From Paragonimus westermani (Eukaryota > Platyhelminthes > Trematoda > Plagiorchiida > Troglotrematidae), in the NCBI GenBank assembly GCA_008508345.1, contig QNGE01001733.1, positions 45,060 through 109,059 of the forward strand: 64,000 nt of DNA, read 5' to 3'. Positions within the stretch are counted from its first letter, which is position 1. Each line of letters starts with the position of its first letter. The notes under the pieces are model-generated. The model was not told the DNA's origin. It did not search any database and saw only the letters and a list, made by a program, of their open reading frames with translations. The position numbers were made by a program, and so were the translations under genes. Positions 45,858-59,024 of this stretch are shown piece after piece.

Positions 45858-46850
45858 TCAAATAAGACTTATCAACGCGGTTGTAAAAGTGTGCATGGAC
45901 ATGACGAGATTAGCGGGTTGATTCCTGCACAGGTATGAACAAGTGTCGGAATCAACGGACATCCAAATGTAGTCCCGTTTAGAGAATTTGCTGGGAAAAA
46001 TTGACGGAAATTCGGTAACCTTGGTTGTAAGGAGCATGCGATATGGCGGTCTGGTCACTAAGCCTATCTGTCCAAACGTGTTACTTGCGGAGGATAAAAC
46101 GATTCATACAAACCAGAATGTAACGATCGTAAATCGATATATGCAATGGACCTAGAATATCGAAATAAACATGACAAAACCATGCAACGGGCGCAGTAAA
46201 ACTTCTTAGTACACTATTTGTATGCCGGCTTGCTTCAAAACGCTGACAACTGATGCAACCGTTTGCCCAACGTTGAATCTCTTTGTCCACGTTCGGCCAT
46301 GCAAGGCGCTGAGTAGTCAAATTATGGCACAGATTCCTGGGTATGACAAATTACGCAGAGCACTGAAACCTGTCGTAGAATAGCCGACGGCAACAGCTGT
46401 CGGGTTACAACAATGAAGGATTCGAAATCATTGGCACCTGCATGTGTATAAGCGGAGACTGGTTTAGTGATAAGCTAGCATGGGGCTGTATTCGAGGAGT
46501 GCAACTGCAACGGCTGTTTTTGCAACTTTACCATTTCAACAAAATCCACAGTAGACGTTGTATCGATTATACCCATATCTGGACGGTGTTTGTTCTACGT
46601 CTTTATTCATGAGCTTCTTCAAAGGTTTGTGGTCAGTACAAACAGAAATTTGCTTGTCTTCCAAGAGGCGTCGGAACAGGAAGCTCGTGTATGTGTTCAC
46701 TATGTTCTTCTTGAGAAGTATTAGTAAACAAATTATTGTCTAGGCAAACAAAGAGGAATGACGTCACATTGAGCCGCCATTCAAATATGCACCTAATAAT
46801 GCGCTGAGAGAAGGACGGCATATAATGTTCTGCTTATTCCGGCAACTAGA
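45858..46850 (-). mobile_element. Ty3/gypsy remnant 2 (RNase H and integrase start)
   Basis: Minus-strand RNase H residue block RLLEDKQISVCTDHKPLKKL (about 46600-46680) is followed 0.3 kb later by the integrase N-terminus. No RT could be read further upstream, and the DDE core after the first Asp is unreadable. It is a short, old fragment. Confidence 0.75.
46081..46345 (-). pseudogene. Gypsy integrase N-terminal (zinc-finger) fragment
   Basis: Reads LTTQRLAWPNVDKEIQRW, then NGCISCQRFEASRH, the second half (C-x-x-C) of the HHCC zinc-binding domain. VYFDILGPLHIS follows, with the first catalytic Asp of the DDE core. The upstream His pair is decayed. Downstream (45858-46058) is open but no longer recognisable. 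Confidence 0.8.
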
Positions 46851-46859
46851 CACTCCGTG

Positions 46860-48570
46860 GAGAAGCACAGAAAGTTGCTGACACCTGCTGTTCATCTGTG
46901 AGCGATGACCAAAAGACAACGTTCCGAAGCTAAGTGAAACATACATAAAGAATTTTACAGTAGCCTGGTTATTTCAAAATAGTTGAAGGTTGCACTCAAG
47001 TTTTTGTTGCAAGTGCTTGAAAAATGCAAACGCCTGAACTGCGACCCGTGCTTTGAAATAGCTGTAGTATGCGATCACGTAATCCAATGTTTTATTCGCA
47101 ATCCATTCTCCATTAAATTTAATGCAATAGAGGAAACTTATGACTGGTCGATAACCCCATACCCAACCTTACGCAAAGGACGTTAGTCCAGACACGAGGG
47201 TCAAAGGCAGTTGAAAGAATATCAGTTGCAAAGTGGATACCGCTTGGGACAAACTCCTGCAATGTTCGTTGTTCAGTGTTAGGACGGATCAGTACTTAGT
47301 CTTCGTTGTTCTCACATCAAGACACAACGACGAACAGTCGATCGTCGTTGAAGGATGTGGTGGTCAGGCAATCACGAATTGCGCTTCATGACGATGAAAT
47401 TGAAAAACGAATAATGTGGATGACAGTGAAAACTACTGTGTAACTAATCAAACGTTCAATCATACAGACACATTGTCACCCTTTTTGGTACTGGTGCTTC
47501 AGTGTTTGAAGTGCATAACATTCATATTGTAGCAAGTTGGCGCTCTGGGAGTTTTACTGTCCCACCTGTGACATGGTGTGTGATACAACTCTGAAACTCA
47601 TAATTGCATTTTGTACTCAGGTTAGTAAGAAAATTCACTTAATGTGTACTCTTCGACTGTTTAATCTTATGTCACGTCAGTGTGATGCATATCGATAAAC
47701 GACACAATTCCGGTTTACCTGTTCCTCAATGGCCGGTCTAAAACCTTCCTAGCTATTGTTCCGTGTCGACGGCGTTTGCAGCATTGTACGAAATCATTTC
47801 TACTTTTCATGAAAAGAATAGTCATTCTTCATTCTCAGTAGCCCAGTTGTATATTACATCTGGTCAACGCCTATCTGTAAGCATCGATTTACTGTGTTGT
47901 GCATTAAACCATACCTGTCATATAACTGTGGGTTTTTACTTATATATATGTATTACGTAATCTAAATTGAGCCATTATCCCTTAAGTGTATTATAATGTG
48001 GAGTTGCAAATATGCTTTCTCAGACTTTTAGGTCAACGTACTCTTTGTACATCTTGCTATTTTCCTAGACGATAATGACATATACTGATATACAAAATTA
48101 GAAGCCATTTTTGCACCGTGGCAGTAACTTCCGCGCTAACACATCTTCATCATATAGCAGCAACAATCCCGCGCAACGTCAATGACGGGTTGGGTAATAT
48201 TCTTGAATCACTGAATTCTACAAAGTCACAAAAGCGACAAAATGTGGTCGCAATTAAGCGTGTTGGCTTATCCGACCGCCAACGCATTACACAGCTCTCG
48301 AACAACACTGGGATCGGTGGCCATGGACCATCACAGCCCCCACCTCATGTGCAACGGTTACATGGCATGGTTAGATTAGATTTGTATTATAACTAGATGG
48401 AGCACCAACGGTTGCTTAAGTATGTGAAAGACATGCTTAGAATTTACTGTTTGCCAACTCTGGCCCAATCAGCCGATACGACCGACCGCATTTGAAAAAC
48501 AAACAACACGGTGGTTTCTTAACCTGCTTCAATTAGCTACTGCACGATAGTTTCCCTGATGTAAGTAAGC
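46860..48570. other. No gene recognised
   Basis: Between two gypsy remnants in opposite orientations. Frames at 47763-47960 and 48118-48396 do not match anything I know. The latter could be decayed gag of the element to the right. Confidence 0.35.
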
Positions 48571-49365
48571 AGCTTTATGCCTCAACGATGCATCGTTCGA
48601 GGTCACGCATTGCTATCTCTACTCGTCAACACAACAGTCGTCCGGGGTTGCATGACTCTAAGCTGTCACATCCGGACGCTAATCCTTATCTTTGGTGACA
48701 TCACCAACAAGTTCACGAACGCGGCTGGTGTTGTTGATAGCTTTTCAGGTTCGGTCCCGTTAGTAGACGTGGTAGACAAATTCCAGCGACTACCAACATG
48801 GTTTCTGTCGGTCGAATCGTCCTTACTTCATAATATATCTCTAATATGGCATCCGATAACTTACCGACCCTGGTGGTCGCGTTAGCGTGATTTCGCTTGA
48901 GACACACAGCTTGAATAGGGTGGTCCCACCGAATCTTCATGAACCCACCGAAAACACCGTTAAAGTGTTTGGTCAACGCTCTCACACACCTCACTTAAGA
49001 ACTTTTAGAACCATCCCCCCGACCATCGACGTCCAAATAACAATCATCAGCATCGATCTCCTCTAGCGCTTCGAGGCTCCAGTAGGTGGTAGGTGACACC
49101 GTCTGGATAATCTTACAGTAAATCCTATTTCTAATTAAGCATCGATGGATAAGTTTTTCATTTAGTCTCTTGTATCAAAGATCTAAGAAATCAACTTTAT
49201 TTTATTTCCTAATCGATGTGTCCCACCGTTTCTTGCCAGTCTTCATTCATGTTTATCGTCAGAGGTTCCACGTGGTATCACACAGTCATGTTTTACCAAT
49301 CAGTTTTTACCAAAGCTTGCAGCTTGACAGTGGATGAGGTGAGAAGAACTGGCGTCGGGTTCGAT

Positions 49366-49800
49366 CATATGCTAAAACTATGCGTCATACCCTTTCAGAA
49401 GCCCCTGGGCCACCCCAATTCATACGGTACCTAAACGTTTCAGCGTTTGATCGACGACACCAAAAGGGGTTTTGATCCTCTTCACCTCTGCAATGACGAT
49501 TTATCAGTTAGAAGTGTCACATTCATCTGTGAGATGCATCTGCTGGCACCGTCTGTGACGGCTCTTCCATAGTTTGAAAGCTTTCTGCACAACCACTACT
49601 GGGAAGAGCTATTAAGGTATCGTGTTGAGCAGCACGTCATTAGACCGCTAATCAATAAAGTAGATGCAGTTTCCGACATTCCCAGTCCAATGATGCTCGC
49701 TGCCATCCGTTGTTTCAACAGGATGGTCACTTATTACAGACGGCTCGTTGAGTAGTGCGCTAGGCCTGTACAATCTTTAACCGGCTTACCACAAGTTATC
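49366..49800 (+). pseudogene. Gypsy 3 reverse transcriptase, C-terminal half
   Basis: A single frame with three stops carries TFQRLIDDTKRGFDPLHLC then NDDLSV (motifs B-C), followed by the connection HVIRPLINKVDAVSDIPSP and CFNRMVTYYRRLVE. These match the F-x-G-M-V-N-Y-Y-R-R-F-x-P block at the RT/RNase H border. In motif C the Tyr-x-Asp-Asp reads Cys-Asn-Asp-Asp: the two Asp are kept, the Tyr is lost. The keeping of one frame over about 430 nt suggests mainly point decay. Confidence 0.8.
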
Positions 49801-49849
49801 CGTGACGACTATTGAGTCTTTCGACACTATTAAAGACGTATTAGCCTCC

Positions 49850-50487
49850 ACTGTCACCTTTGTCATTATAGCCTGGTCACTGAATTAAATGGGGCGGTTG
49901 GCCAGTCGGGCAGCAAAGTCCGCGACTTTCTTCAACAATATACCGAAGTAATCTGCAAACCACTCTTTCTCCTTTCTAAACGTCTGCCTTAGGATGAAAT
50001 CAAGTATGGTGTGTGCCATCGCGATCTATTAACTATGTATTTATCCGCTCATCACTTACGATACACCCTCTAACGAAATCATTCCCTGGTTTTCTCCGAC
50101 AAGATACTGTCAGACTTGCCATTCACAATGGACCTGATAGACATTGATCCTTCGGGATTCGACACGTTTCAATGCTCGTCAGACACAAGCCACGTTTCTT
50201 GTGACGACAACGTTGCGGTTGGCACTCTATGGCGGGTATCAAAACCTCATTGTTACGACCTAATCTGTTTTGTCCTCGTTGCCAGCGCACAGTGTTTGGA
50301 CAATGAGTTCAACGTATCTTGCCTACATTCAGCTCTACGCCTCACGGAGAAACCCCTACCAGCTTCTAATGATAGGATTCCTAGCGACAATCCCACTGGT
50401 CCCGATGTCTTCACCATCGACCATTACTCGTTATTTTACACAAAATGTATTGCTCAAAACTATTCTTACGAAGGTACTGGTGGATAA
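49850..50487 (+). pseudogene. Gypsy 3 RNase H and linker
   Basis: RNase H pieces include FLQQYTEVICKPLFLLSKRL and then YLSAHHLRYTL, matching the P-L-A-F-F-S-K-x-L and A-x-x-H-F-R-x-x-L-E blocks. The frame at 50116-50487 continues with FDTFQCSSDTSHVSCDDNVA. This parallels the I-S-Q-F-x-x-x-I-x-H-V-x-G-x-x-N-x-V-A-D-A-L-S-R end of RNase H, followed by the spacer before integrase. Several catalytic residues are gone. Confidence 0.65.
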
Positions 50488-50608
50488 AATAACACTTCCT
50501 AAACACGTTACGTAGCTCCGTTGAGTACGCCAGTTATCCCTATATAAGTGCTCAACCGCTTTCGTTTTATTTTCTGTCCCACGTTTTTGTCCGTTGCAGG
50601 CCTGAAGA

Positions 50609-50890
50609 ATGGAACACAATGCCCAATGTTATGAGTCCCGATTGTTTATAACGTCACTGGCTAAGGTGCTCTGGAGGCCTCACTCGGAACATTCAAGTGT
50701 TTCAATAGATCGTTTAAGCACCTTCAAGAAAAGGCACTTGAGTGGGAGTTGCTTAATAACTGTGGAACTCGGCGTTGTTCCACCTTTGGTGTCTAATAGT
50801 TATCTAACTAATGACAGGCTGATCGGATATCTGCCGGTACGACATGAGCCATACCATGCCAAGGGTAGATTGTCCCAGTTGTTCTAATCA
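50609..50890 (+). pseudogene. Gypsy 3 integrase core fragment
   Basis: HNAQCYESRLFITSLAKVLW parallels the D-R-G-x-Q-F-E-S-x-L-F block, with the catalytic Asp replaced by His-Asn. Decayed sequence follows, then ITVELGVVPPL and a LPVRHEP segment like the L-x-x-V-L-L-G-I-R and L-R-L-P-G-E blocks. Position and order support the call more than sequence does. Confidence 0.5.
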
Positions 50891-50899
50891 GAATGGAAG

Positions 50900-52929
50900 G
50901 ATGTTTGTCAAACTGTCCTTCTAGAGGGGTTGTGCAACTGCCAAGGGAGCTCACTTGGCTGCCTGTCATTTGATATGTAAAGCAGTTCTACAGTTTTTCA
51001 GTTTTATATGTTTTTCACTGGTATTTATGGAGGTCAGCTAGCAATCTGCGCTATATGTGGTGCCACGTGCATGTCTAGGGTACTTGCCTTGAATAGTTAG
51101 TGTTCACAACAGACCACTTATGCAAGACAATAGGGGCATTCTGCATCAGGTGTACGTTATGCGAGAACCAAATCTTGCGATTAACACGTCCTTCTGGAAC
51201 AGACATAGCTAATCGTTCAACGGCGCTCGATCCAGAGTCGGGGTAAGTCACCATCTTAATTGCTGTGTAAACCTACCGGCAAAATCCAGTGTCAGCTGTT
51301 GGAAGTGAAACGGAATTATTGCGGTTCACGTTTTCGATGCAGATTTAAAATCGCGTTCCATCCTTGTAAGTAAGATTTCAGCTGCACGGTCGGAAACGAA
51401 TGCGTTCCCGTTCTATTGACAAAGAGAATCGGCATTTAATTCTGTCGTTTACAAAGCAACTTTGGAGGTCATATCGAATACCAGATTTTTAGTAGCTCTA
51501 GTATGTGCTCAGTTGGATTGGATACACTGAAGCTGCCTTGAGGAAAAACACTGTGGCTTCTCTATCTACTCGGGCTGCAACCGTGTGCTTCCGCTCCCTT
51601 GTTCTTCAGCAATGTTCCCATGAGTTATATGAATTTCCTTCAGTCGTGCAAGTAACCGCATGTAGCACATGCCTGCACTTCTTCGATGACTCAGTTATTG
51701 CCCCAAATCTCACGCTCATTTTGCCCATACCCTCACTGAAAAGTTGCATCACTGACTGTGATATCACTTTGAGTGCACTTTCGTGTTTCTAAATATCAAT
51801 AGACATCCGTTGTCAAAATACTATGTTTATGTTGAACAAACTAAAAACTATTTCACAGCACTGGCAGGCTTGTATCAGAATAGACTTGAACCCGCATCCG
51901 AAAGTAAAAATGTGTCATTGTGTTTATTGCACAGTGAATGCCTACCGAAATGCAAATAAGTAAGTTAACTGGATATCGTAATTTTGCTGAAGTTAAACAA
52001 AATTTCACACACGAGTCTTGTGTTATCGACAGTTCACCGGTTGATGAGACTGCTCGCCTATTGGACACTGGGTATGGTCAATGGACATGTGGAGCTTGCG
52101 TTGTACAGGCACGTTCCTGTGCAAAGCAAGCTTCGCACAATTTGTAAATTCAGTCTTGCTCGGATGCTAAGGGCCCAACTAAGCCTGTTTTTCATGCATA
52201 TACTCATGGCAGCCGTGTCGAGTTAAAAGTTCGTTTAATAAAACTAAATTAGTTAAAGTTTAATTATCTGAGTTATTATGAGTTATTTGAGAGTTGTTTC
52301 AGTTACTATCAGTGTTTGTATATTAGCACAGACAGGGAGGTTAGATCAGGTCCATTCCGGTTTGTTAGTTTGGATGTCAGTATGGTACACAACACTAGGC
52401 TGACGCAGCAGGAGTGAACTATAAAAAGCAGAAATCATCTGAGCGAAAAAAACGAAACCAAAGTGAGACTGAAGTATGTAATGAAAACATCATGATGCAG
52501 ATTCTCAGGTTGAAATCGAAACAAACAGGTAAAGCACTGCTGTATCCGTTTTTGTCAATGTGTGGTTAACCAACACAGGAACAAATGAAGCGTAAGGCCA
52601 ATGTTGTCGTGGAATTTTGAAGTAATTCTTAACACCAGCATTTATACATTAGAATTCAAGCAGGATACTAACATAAGCCCTTCATAAGGACATGTTAGCT
52701 TTCGGTTACAAGGTGATTTGCCAAATGTGCTCTACATCAGATAGCTGAGAGGTGCTTCGTGCTCGCAAGACCGGTAAAGATCCTTTCGACGCACTGAATT
52801 ATTTCGTCGGGTATTCATTCATGTTCCGTGGATGTCAATCACTGGACGTGCTTTTTTAATATCATTTTGAAGAAGGGAACTTACAATAAACTAAATGTGC
52901 TTACAAAACTTTTCTAATCATTTTGAGAT
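50900..52929. other. No gene recognised
   Basis: Open frames at 51505-51792 (95 codons) and 51938-52226 show no family signature or matching splice sites. Confidence 0.4.
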
Positions 52930-53171
52930 TTAATTGTTTCTTGACCTATAACGTTTGTCGGGGTTAAGACACTCCATTATGTGGTCAACTTTTTTAGTCT
53001 TGAAGAGCAACGATGACTGCTTCTTCGATTTGTTGTGACAAGTTTCGTACAGAATAAAACTTCCGCGAGCATACTTGATAGACCTCTTGCCCATCAGTGG
53101 CTGAATGCTCTGTTGACTCACTGTCATACTTATCGAGTGGGTAGAGCTACGATTTTTCAGTGTCATGGGCA
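52930..53171 (-). CDS. Candidate basic C-terminal exon, unrecognised
   Basis: The minus-strand acceptor gctgtagtagatttag precedes 53171; the stop is at 52930-52932. The 80-residue peptide is Lys/Arg- and Ser-rich (LKNRSSTHSISMTVSQQSIQ, MGKRSIKYARGSFILYETC, HNKSKKQSS, PDKRYRSRNN), as in a disordered intracellular tail. No known motif. A possible upstream exon lies at 53383-53445 but its phase does not fit. Confidence 0.35.
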
Positions 53172-53382
53172 CTAAATCTACTACAGCTTGCCGGGTTGTT
53201 TAAAAAAGGCATCAATTTTCAAGATGGTTTCCGCGACAGCCGGCTAGACTATGCACTTCGTAAACAAGTGGGCGCCCATAAAGTTCCAATGAAAACAAGA
53301 GGTGTTTAGTTATGGCAGTTTTAACGTGTCCTAAATGACCAGTTTGCAGCAAAAGTAAATAAACGGTGCGCAAACGACAAAC

Positions 53383-53445
53383 CTGGATCTCGGTTTCAGA
53401 AAGGTACGTCTCACTTTCAGTAAACAACGTGAGCTGATTATCCAC
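53383..53445 (-). CDS. Candidate short exon, unrecognised
   Basis: 63 nt between an AG acceptor (gttaaag) and a GTTTGT donor, encoding VDNQLTLFTESETYLSETEI plus Gln. The acidic, polar peptide looks coding. It exits in phase 0, whereas the terminal exon at 53171 needs phase 1, so the link is unproven. Confidence 0.25.
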
Positions 53446-53449
53446 CTTT

Positions 53450-56400
53450 AACTATCGTGGGAACGAAATCTATTGAGACGAAAGAACGTGCTGCCTATAG
53501 CGTCCAAATAATAAGTGATTTTATTCTTTGGCCTATGGTCAAGCGGTCTGATTTTGCTATATAAACACAGTTAACTGCTCTATCCACTTAACAATATGCG
53601 GCGAAATGTTATAGGATACATCGTGCCAATTCGTGTTGTTGGATTTTTCGTCAGTTTTCTCTCATATCTGCTTTAAGACAAACATGTCAGTACTCCTCTC
53701 GTTTGTTTATGCACACAGCAGGTAAATATAATGCGACCTTAAGTAGAACCAGCAACACTGATGTATTAGAACTAACCATCTCTTAATTAACAATGTTGTT
53801 CCAGATTGAATACACAACACAGTTCACATGGTAAATCTCACCAGGGTCCACAAGTGAGCGTCAGTACAGTGTGTGGTGTAAATGTTTCATATGCCACTGT
53901 GGAACCCTAGGTTTTATTTAATCAGGCGAATTATACGGTTGTTGAATTTATTGTTTAGACAGATCTTCATATGAAACAGCCGACAATATGGGTATATTTA
54001 GTCACTTGGGTTGATGAACTTGGTGCAAGCGTTTCCGCGCCAAGTGATCCGCTGCATTCACTACGCATCTGCTAAACATACACACTCAAAACCATGTACA
54101 TACCAAAGATATCACTACAGTGTGTGCTGCAACTTCTCTTTGGATACCACATTGAGTAACCGAATGAACACAGGAAAGACCGTGTATGTCAAAACGTTCG
54201 AAACTGTCTGGTGGCTAATTTAATAATTCAAACAACACGTAATCGAATGAACACTATGTTTTACGACAGTGATTTGTTATTATCACAAACAATTCTTTAG
54301 ACCATCTGAATTACTAATGGGTTGTTTGGCGGATTTTGTGATTTAGATGGAAAGCAATTGCGAATTGTCTGGTTGCTTTCTACCAGCTGGGCTACGAAAC
54401 CATCTTGGAAGCTCAGGGATGTCATAATTAAACACTGCCACACGCATTTTTCACTGTCATTACCAAATGACTCAGGGGATCGACCGCCATGGCGAGGTTT
54501 CCCAAACGGTTCACGCTGGCATTCAGTAACGCCGATACCGGGCAGATGTGGTGAGTTGAAAGGGACCCCGTTGTGATAAACTGGCACTTCGGCTGGATTC
54601 GAATCAGCGACATCGGCGTCGGCAAAACTGACCCCATCATCAGCATTACATTAGTGATAAGTTCTGATGCACAAAAGAAGCGTGATCATAAAAAAGCCAG
54701 ATCTTGCGTTTAAGTCTAAATGATGTGTGATGATGGAATTCTTTTACTGGCATGTACATATTCTGATCCTGTACTTTATGGCTGTTTCGCTGCTTTCTCT
54801 GTACCAAGCATCAGTTGGAAGTATGACGACTTTTGCAAAACAAGTTCTCGGCTGCGTCCGCCGACCTCCTTCACTGATCACCAGCTCTGGCAATTCAGTC
54901 GTACTACATCGACTTTCACACCACCGAGCCCACTCGTTTGCTGCTGCATCTCGTTTCTAGCCCGATGCCAGCTCAGTGGACGGATGGTTACTCGGGAGCC
55001 GACCCATTATTTCCAACTTGTCAGTGATCACTCCATTCTTATTTGCCACGTCATTGATTGGTCACCCCGCATCTAACGATGGGATCGGCTGGGCAACACT
55101 GCCCGATCAAGTGACCGATGTGATTGCAGTCGTACTACTTGAACTAACCACTTAAATGTATGCAATTTGAAGGTTTTTCTTAGTCCCCATGATTGATTTC
55201 CGCAGTCAAACACATTCTCTAACCAACTACATGCCGGTGCCAAACCATAGCTGCAATTATTTTAAGAGGGTGAAATTTATTCGTCTTATATCTTCAACCA
55301 TACACAGTTGCGTTTGACTGTCCGACAAGAAGATATCCCACTTATTAGTTCAAGGTGTATGTATATATAGGTAAGATAAGTTATGTGAGTATTTGCATGG
55401 GCGTTTTCGTAATATGAAACATTGCATGGGAAACAAACATGAGCTGAAATCGATACAATCGGACGGAAGCCGAGAATTCCTTTATTTTGTCAACATTTGA
55501 TCCCTGGATGATCCCAGTTAATTAATTTACTATGTGGGTGGGGTTAAACTGTCTTGCTTGCCATAGGTTAACAATTTGTTCATTTGGTGTGGGGACGTTC
55601 CTGAGTTAAAAATGTGGGCCAGAAATAGCAAGTTACATATTAAACAAGTGCCAAGTGTGAGTGAACAGCTGTTGGTGTAGATATCTATGAGCCTCTTTGC
55701 TGAAGTTCCGACTAACTACAGGATAATATTGCACCCTACCGAGTGTGTGCATGGACTAGACACACATATATACATGTATTTGTCTCAGCGTGATTGATTG
55801 TTCACACTTAATCTTATACAGCACTTCATTCATGTGTAAGTTTGTTTAAGTCTAAGTTTGGATTGATTGCCTCAAATGACTCTGAACCGTCAGCGTTTTG
55901 TATGGCTAGGTGAAAATACTTGATCATCTTGACATGATTTTCAGTTTATGTTCCGGTTGACAGTGACTTAGAACAATTGGAGTAACGTCAATCATTTGAT
56001 TTAAACATCAGTTGTAAAGTGTGTTTTTAATGAATGCTTAATCATTAGAGATTCATGTAAAGAGGATGTTCAACTGTAACACGGTTGAGTTAGAAACCTT
56101 TTGGATAACGTGCACATACGTTTTGGAAAGTTACGTTACGCTGTTTTACCGACAGCCCCCGAAACTCTAAACACGTGTTCCATTGATAAATCCTGTAAGA
56201 AGTTGGTCAGATATAGTGCCTGCTGAGTAAAAGATGGAGTATCGAAACTGTTTCAGTTCGTTTTACGGCGTAGTTCATTATTATATGAAGATTAAAGCGT
56301 GACACTTTCAGACTTCTATGCTTGTATTTGCGAAATACATATATACACATACGTTCTCATCTTTGTTTTGACGGAAAAACGTAGCCAGTTAATCGGTCCG

Positions 56401-58700
56401 TTAATCTAATGGAAACGATTTTAGGTGCATGTAAACGAAGTTGAACGACCAGCAAAACTTTGGGATACAACAAGGTGATGACAAAGATCTAAGCCAGCTG
56501 AAGTGGTGTGGTTAGTAACATTCGCTTCCGTGTTAAGCCAAACACACCTGGCTAGAAGTAAGACTATAAGTGAATTGAGATGCACAGCTTGCGGGTACCT
56601 TAATGTAACCCGTATCCGATGTAGCATCTGAAGGAGTAAGATTGGGGCGTGTATGACCGGAGGCCCTTGCTGTTCAGCAAGTCAGTACGGGCTAACCACA
56701 TTATAGGCTAGTATCAAGAATGACCTTAACCTCTCGGAAACTGATCAATGAGACATTGATAGTAAGACCTAAGTTAAGAATAGTAATACAAAACACATAG
56801 GCCAATTGAAATTTCTGATGAATATATGATAGTTCAATATATGCGGAATTAGGAAGATAAACGGAGAGTAGAATTTTAATGAATAACTCGACTATTTGTA
56901 GATGGTGCGCTAACAAAGCTGAGAAAACGAAAAGGTAACAGAACACTATAAACATAGCTATTGGAATGGACCGCGAATGGTCTAACAAACAACAGAGATC
57001 GTTGAGTGCTATGAATTAGAACGAAGCTATGTACTTTTGAGTCAGCTTACCTGCATTTCCTATTCTCATTATCTCTGCGTTCATCCAAGAGGGTAGCGCA
57101 TTCGCCACCTTATCATCGCAACGCTATAAAGTGACTTCAACACGAATTATTGTATCTATCATTCTCCCACTTTTGAATTCACGTCCGTGCAACCGACTCT
57201 CAGACGTTCTTCCGGATTGCATCCTCTCAGACAATCCAGTCCACGAGTGTGTCCACACCTTATCTACGATAGATAGCACAACGCGGAACATGTGCGGATA
57301 ACACTCTGGGCTCACAGCTTCAGGTCATTGACTGCTTTATTTGCCGGCACCCAGTTGTCAGGAGATCCGTCCTCCATAGCTGATTCAGCATCACTATGTG
57401 TTTGCTCTAAGTGACAACTACTCGACAAAACTCGATGTTCGGATCTATGTGCACTACAACTGAAAACTGCTAAACTGTGTAGGTTCCAACCCGGTTAGAC
57501 AGCGCAGAAAGGGCCACAGCATTACAAACACATCTTGGTTTAACTCTCCAAGCTATTGTTGTTTCAGACACGTATTTCCAGACGCATAACAGCAGAGCTA
57601 GCCTTGACCATTCGGACTCACGGTATGCGTATCATCTGAGAGATGCAGAGGGTCTTAATTTAACAACGACCACCAACTGACCGGAACCATTTCGTTTATT
57701 CATTTTGGAAAGTCCTTTATTGCAAATCACTCGGACGGCGGTGGAAAATGGGTATCAGATCACTGAGGAATTCAAAGACCAAGGTAAATATTCAGCATGT
57801 AGTTACCGTTCATGACATTTCAGAGAATAGGTTGTGACATTAGCTGTAAGAGCAGTGAGTATCCAGCAGGAGAGATACTTTGGGTGGCTTGATGACAGTG
57901 ATGCATTCATTCCATCCTTGACACTGGACAAGAAAAGGAGTTTGCTGTTTCTAGTATGGACCAAAGTAATAAGGACGGAAATATATTCCAGAGTGCTCGA
58001 TACCAGGTTGCTCAGCGACCTTACGCTAGCGAAGACGACTGGTAGATATAGCAAGATGAGCCGAATGCTGGGCTAAGTGATGGTTGTTTTAACGCGCGAA
58101 GTATTTGAAAACTGTGTACCTTCTTTGTGTATTTGTAGGAAGCAGTTACCATAAGCTGCATCAGTGGCGGATGGGACGGTGTAGTAAATAAAATGGAAAC
58201 GCGTGTCTACTGGACTAAATTGTTATTTGCTAATGTAACACAACTCTGGTGGCACAGACTTATCTCTTTGAATCTCAAGGTTCGTGTATATGGGACAGCA
58301 GGGAGGACTGTATTACTTCATTTCATTCCGTAAACCGTCCCATTCGCTGCCGATGCAGCTCATGATAACTGCTTCCTACAATTGCACAAAGAACATACAC
58401 AATTTTCATATGACTTGCGCGTTAAAACAACTATCACTTAGCCAAGTATTTGGTTGTCAAAGGCCAGAACTGTAACAATCGGTGATTGACGGTTGCTCCA
58501 GAACATAAACGAGCACAGTATCAAGCCAATAATGACATATACGACGCTTTCAGAAAGTTCAAGGATATCTGACAGAAACTATCAATATGATACTTCTTCA
58601 ACAGCCTATTCAAAATCAACACCACAATAATAGCTGAATGAAGTTTGAACATCAAGACAGGAGACTGGCAAGTTTCTTACGCAAGCAGTCAATTGCAATG
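53450..58700. other. Long stretch without supported genes
   Basis: Overlapping frames on both strands at 54297-55076 and a pair at 57803-58076 are open but unrelated to families I know. A gattcgaatcc (minus) B-box-like sequence lies near 54590-54600, so 54.3-54.6 kb may be a dispersed repeat. The remainder is featureless. Confidence 0.4.
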
Positions 58701-58703
58701 TAT

Positions 58704-58814
58704 TAAGTGAGGTGAGTCTTTACAAGCTCTGGCAAACCAGGCACAATGACGCAGGACAAAATCTTCTGAAGATCAGCTGGTTGATTATTTGCAGTAGCTT
58801 GTGCAACGGTGAGT
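58704..58814 (-). CDS. Candidate terminal exon, unrecognised
   Basis: The minus-strand acceptor atccttgtgctcag precedes 58814. After one base, the frame reads LTVAQATANNQPADLQKILS then CVIVPGLPELVKTHLT and the stop codon (58703-58705). The peptide is an amphipathic helix-turn pattern typical of real protein. Incoming phase is 2. A possible first exon at 58879-58950 exits in phase 0, so another exon or a different donor would be needed. Confidence 0.35.
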
Positions 58815-58878
58815 CTGAGCACAAGGATAAATGGAAATGAATAATCCGGATAGCCCGGAATAGAGTAAGCCAACTAAC

Positions 58879-58950
58879 CTGCGCTGAATGTCGGATCACC
58901 GGTGCACTGATCGCTAGGGCGGCATTATCACACTGCAAACCGACGATCAT
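58879..58950 (-). CDS. Candidate first coding exon, unrecognised
   Basis: Starts at an ATG (58950-58948) and encodes MIVGLQCDNAALAISAPVIR plus HSAQ before a GTTAGT donor. A TATATAT run lies about 20 nt upstream of the ATG, at about 58970-58977. The link with the terminal exon at 58704-58814 is uncertain because of phase. Confidence 0.25.
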
Positions 58951-59024
58951 CTCCGACGCGTATAGCGGATATATATGCGCGTCGAAACAACTATCTCTCA
59001 GCTTAGTCTTCGGTTTTCTATCTT

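Larger units (their letters stand above)
48577..50890 (+). mobile_element. Ty3/gypsy remnant 3 (gag?-RT-RNase H-integrase)
   Basis: The plus-strand order RT (49366-49790), RNase H (49850-50300), linker (50300-50480) and integrase core (50609-50890) is that of a gypsy element. At 48770-48830 the frame LPTWFLSVESSLLHN loosely recalls the P-x-x-W-F-x-x-V-E block of gag in a schistosome-type clade; this is tentative. No LTRs were found. It is a different, more decayed lineage from the element at 2.8-6.2 kb. Confidence 0.75.

Noticed and set aside
54297..55076. Overlapping 70-118 codon frames on both strands as genes
   Set aside because: Several frames are open at once, as expected for a locally G/C-richer repeat. 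No motif, splice context or conservation is visible.
57490..57540. Minus-strand CCG codons as another tetraspanin EC2
   Set aside because: A stop codon lies directly before the CCG in that frame and another follows within nine codons.
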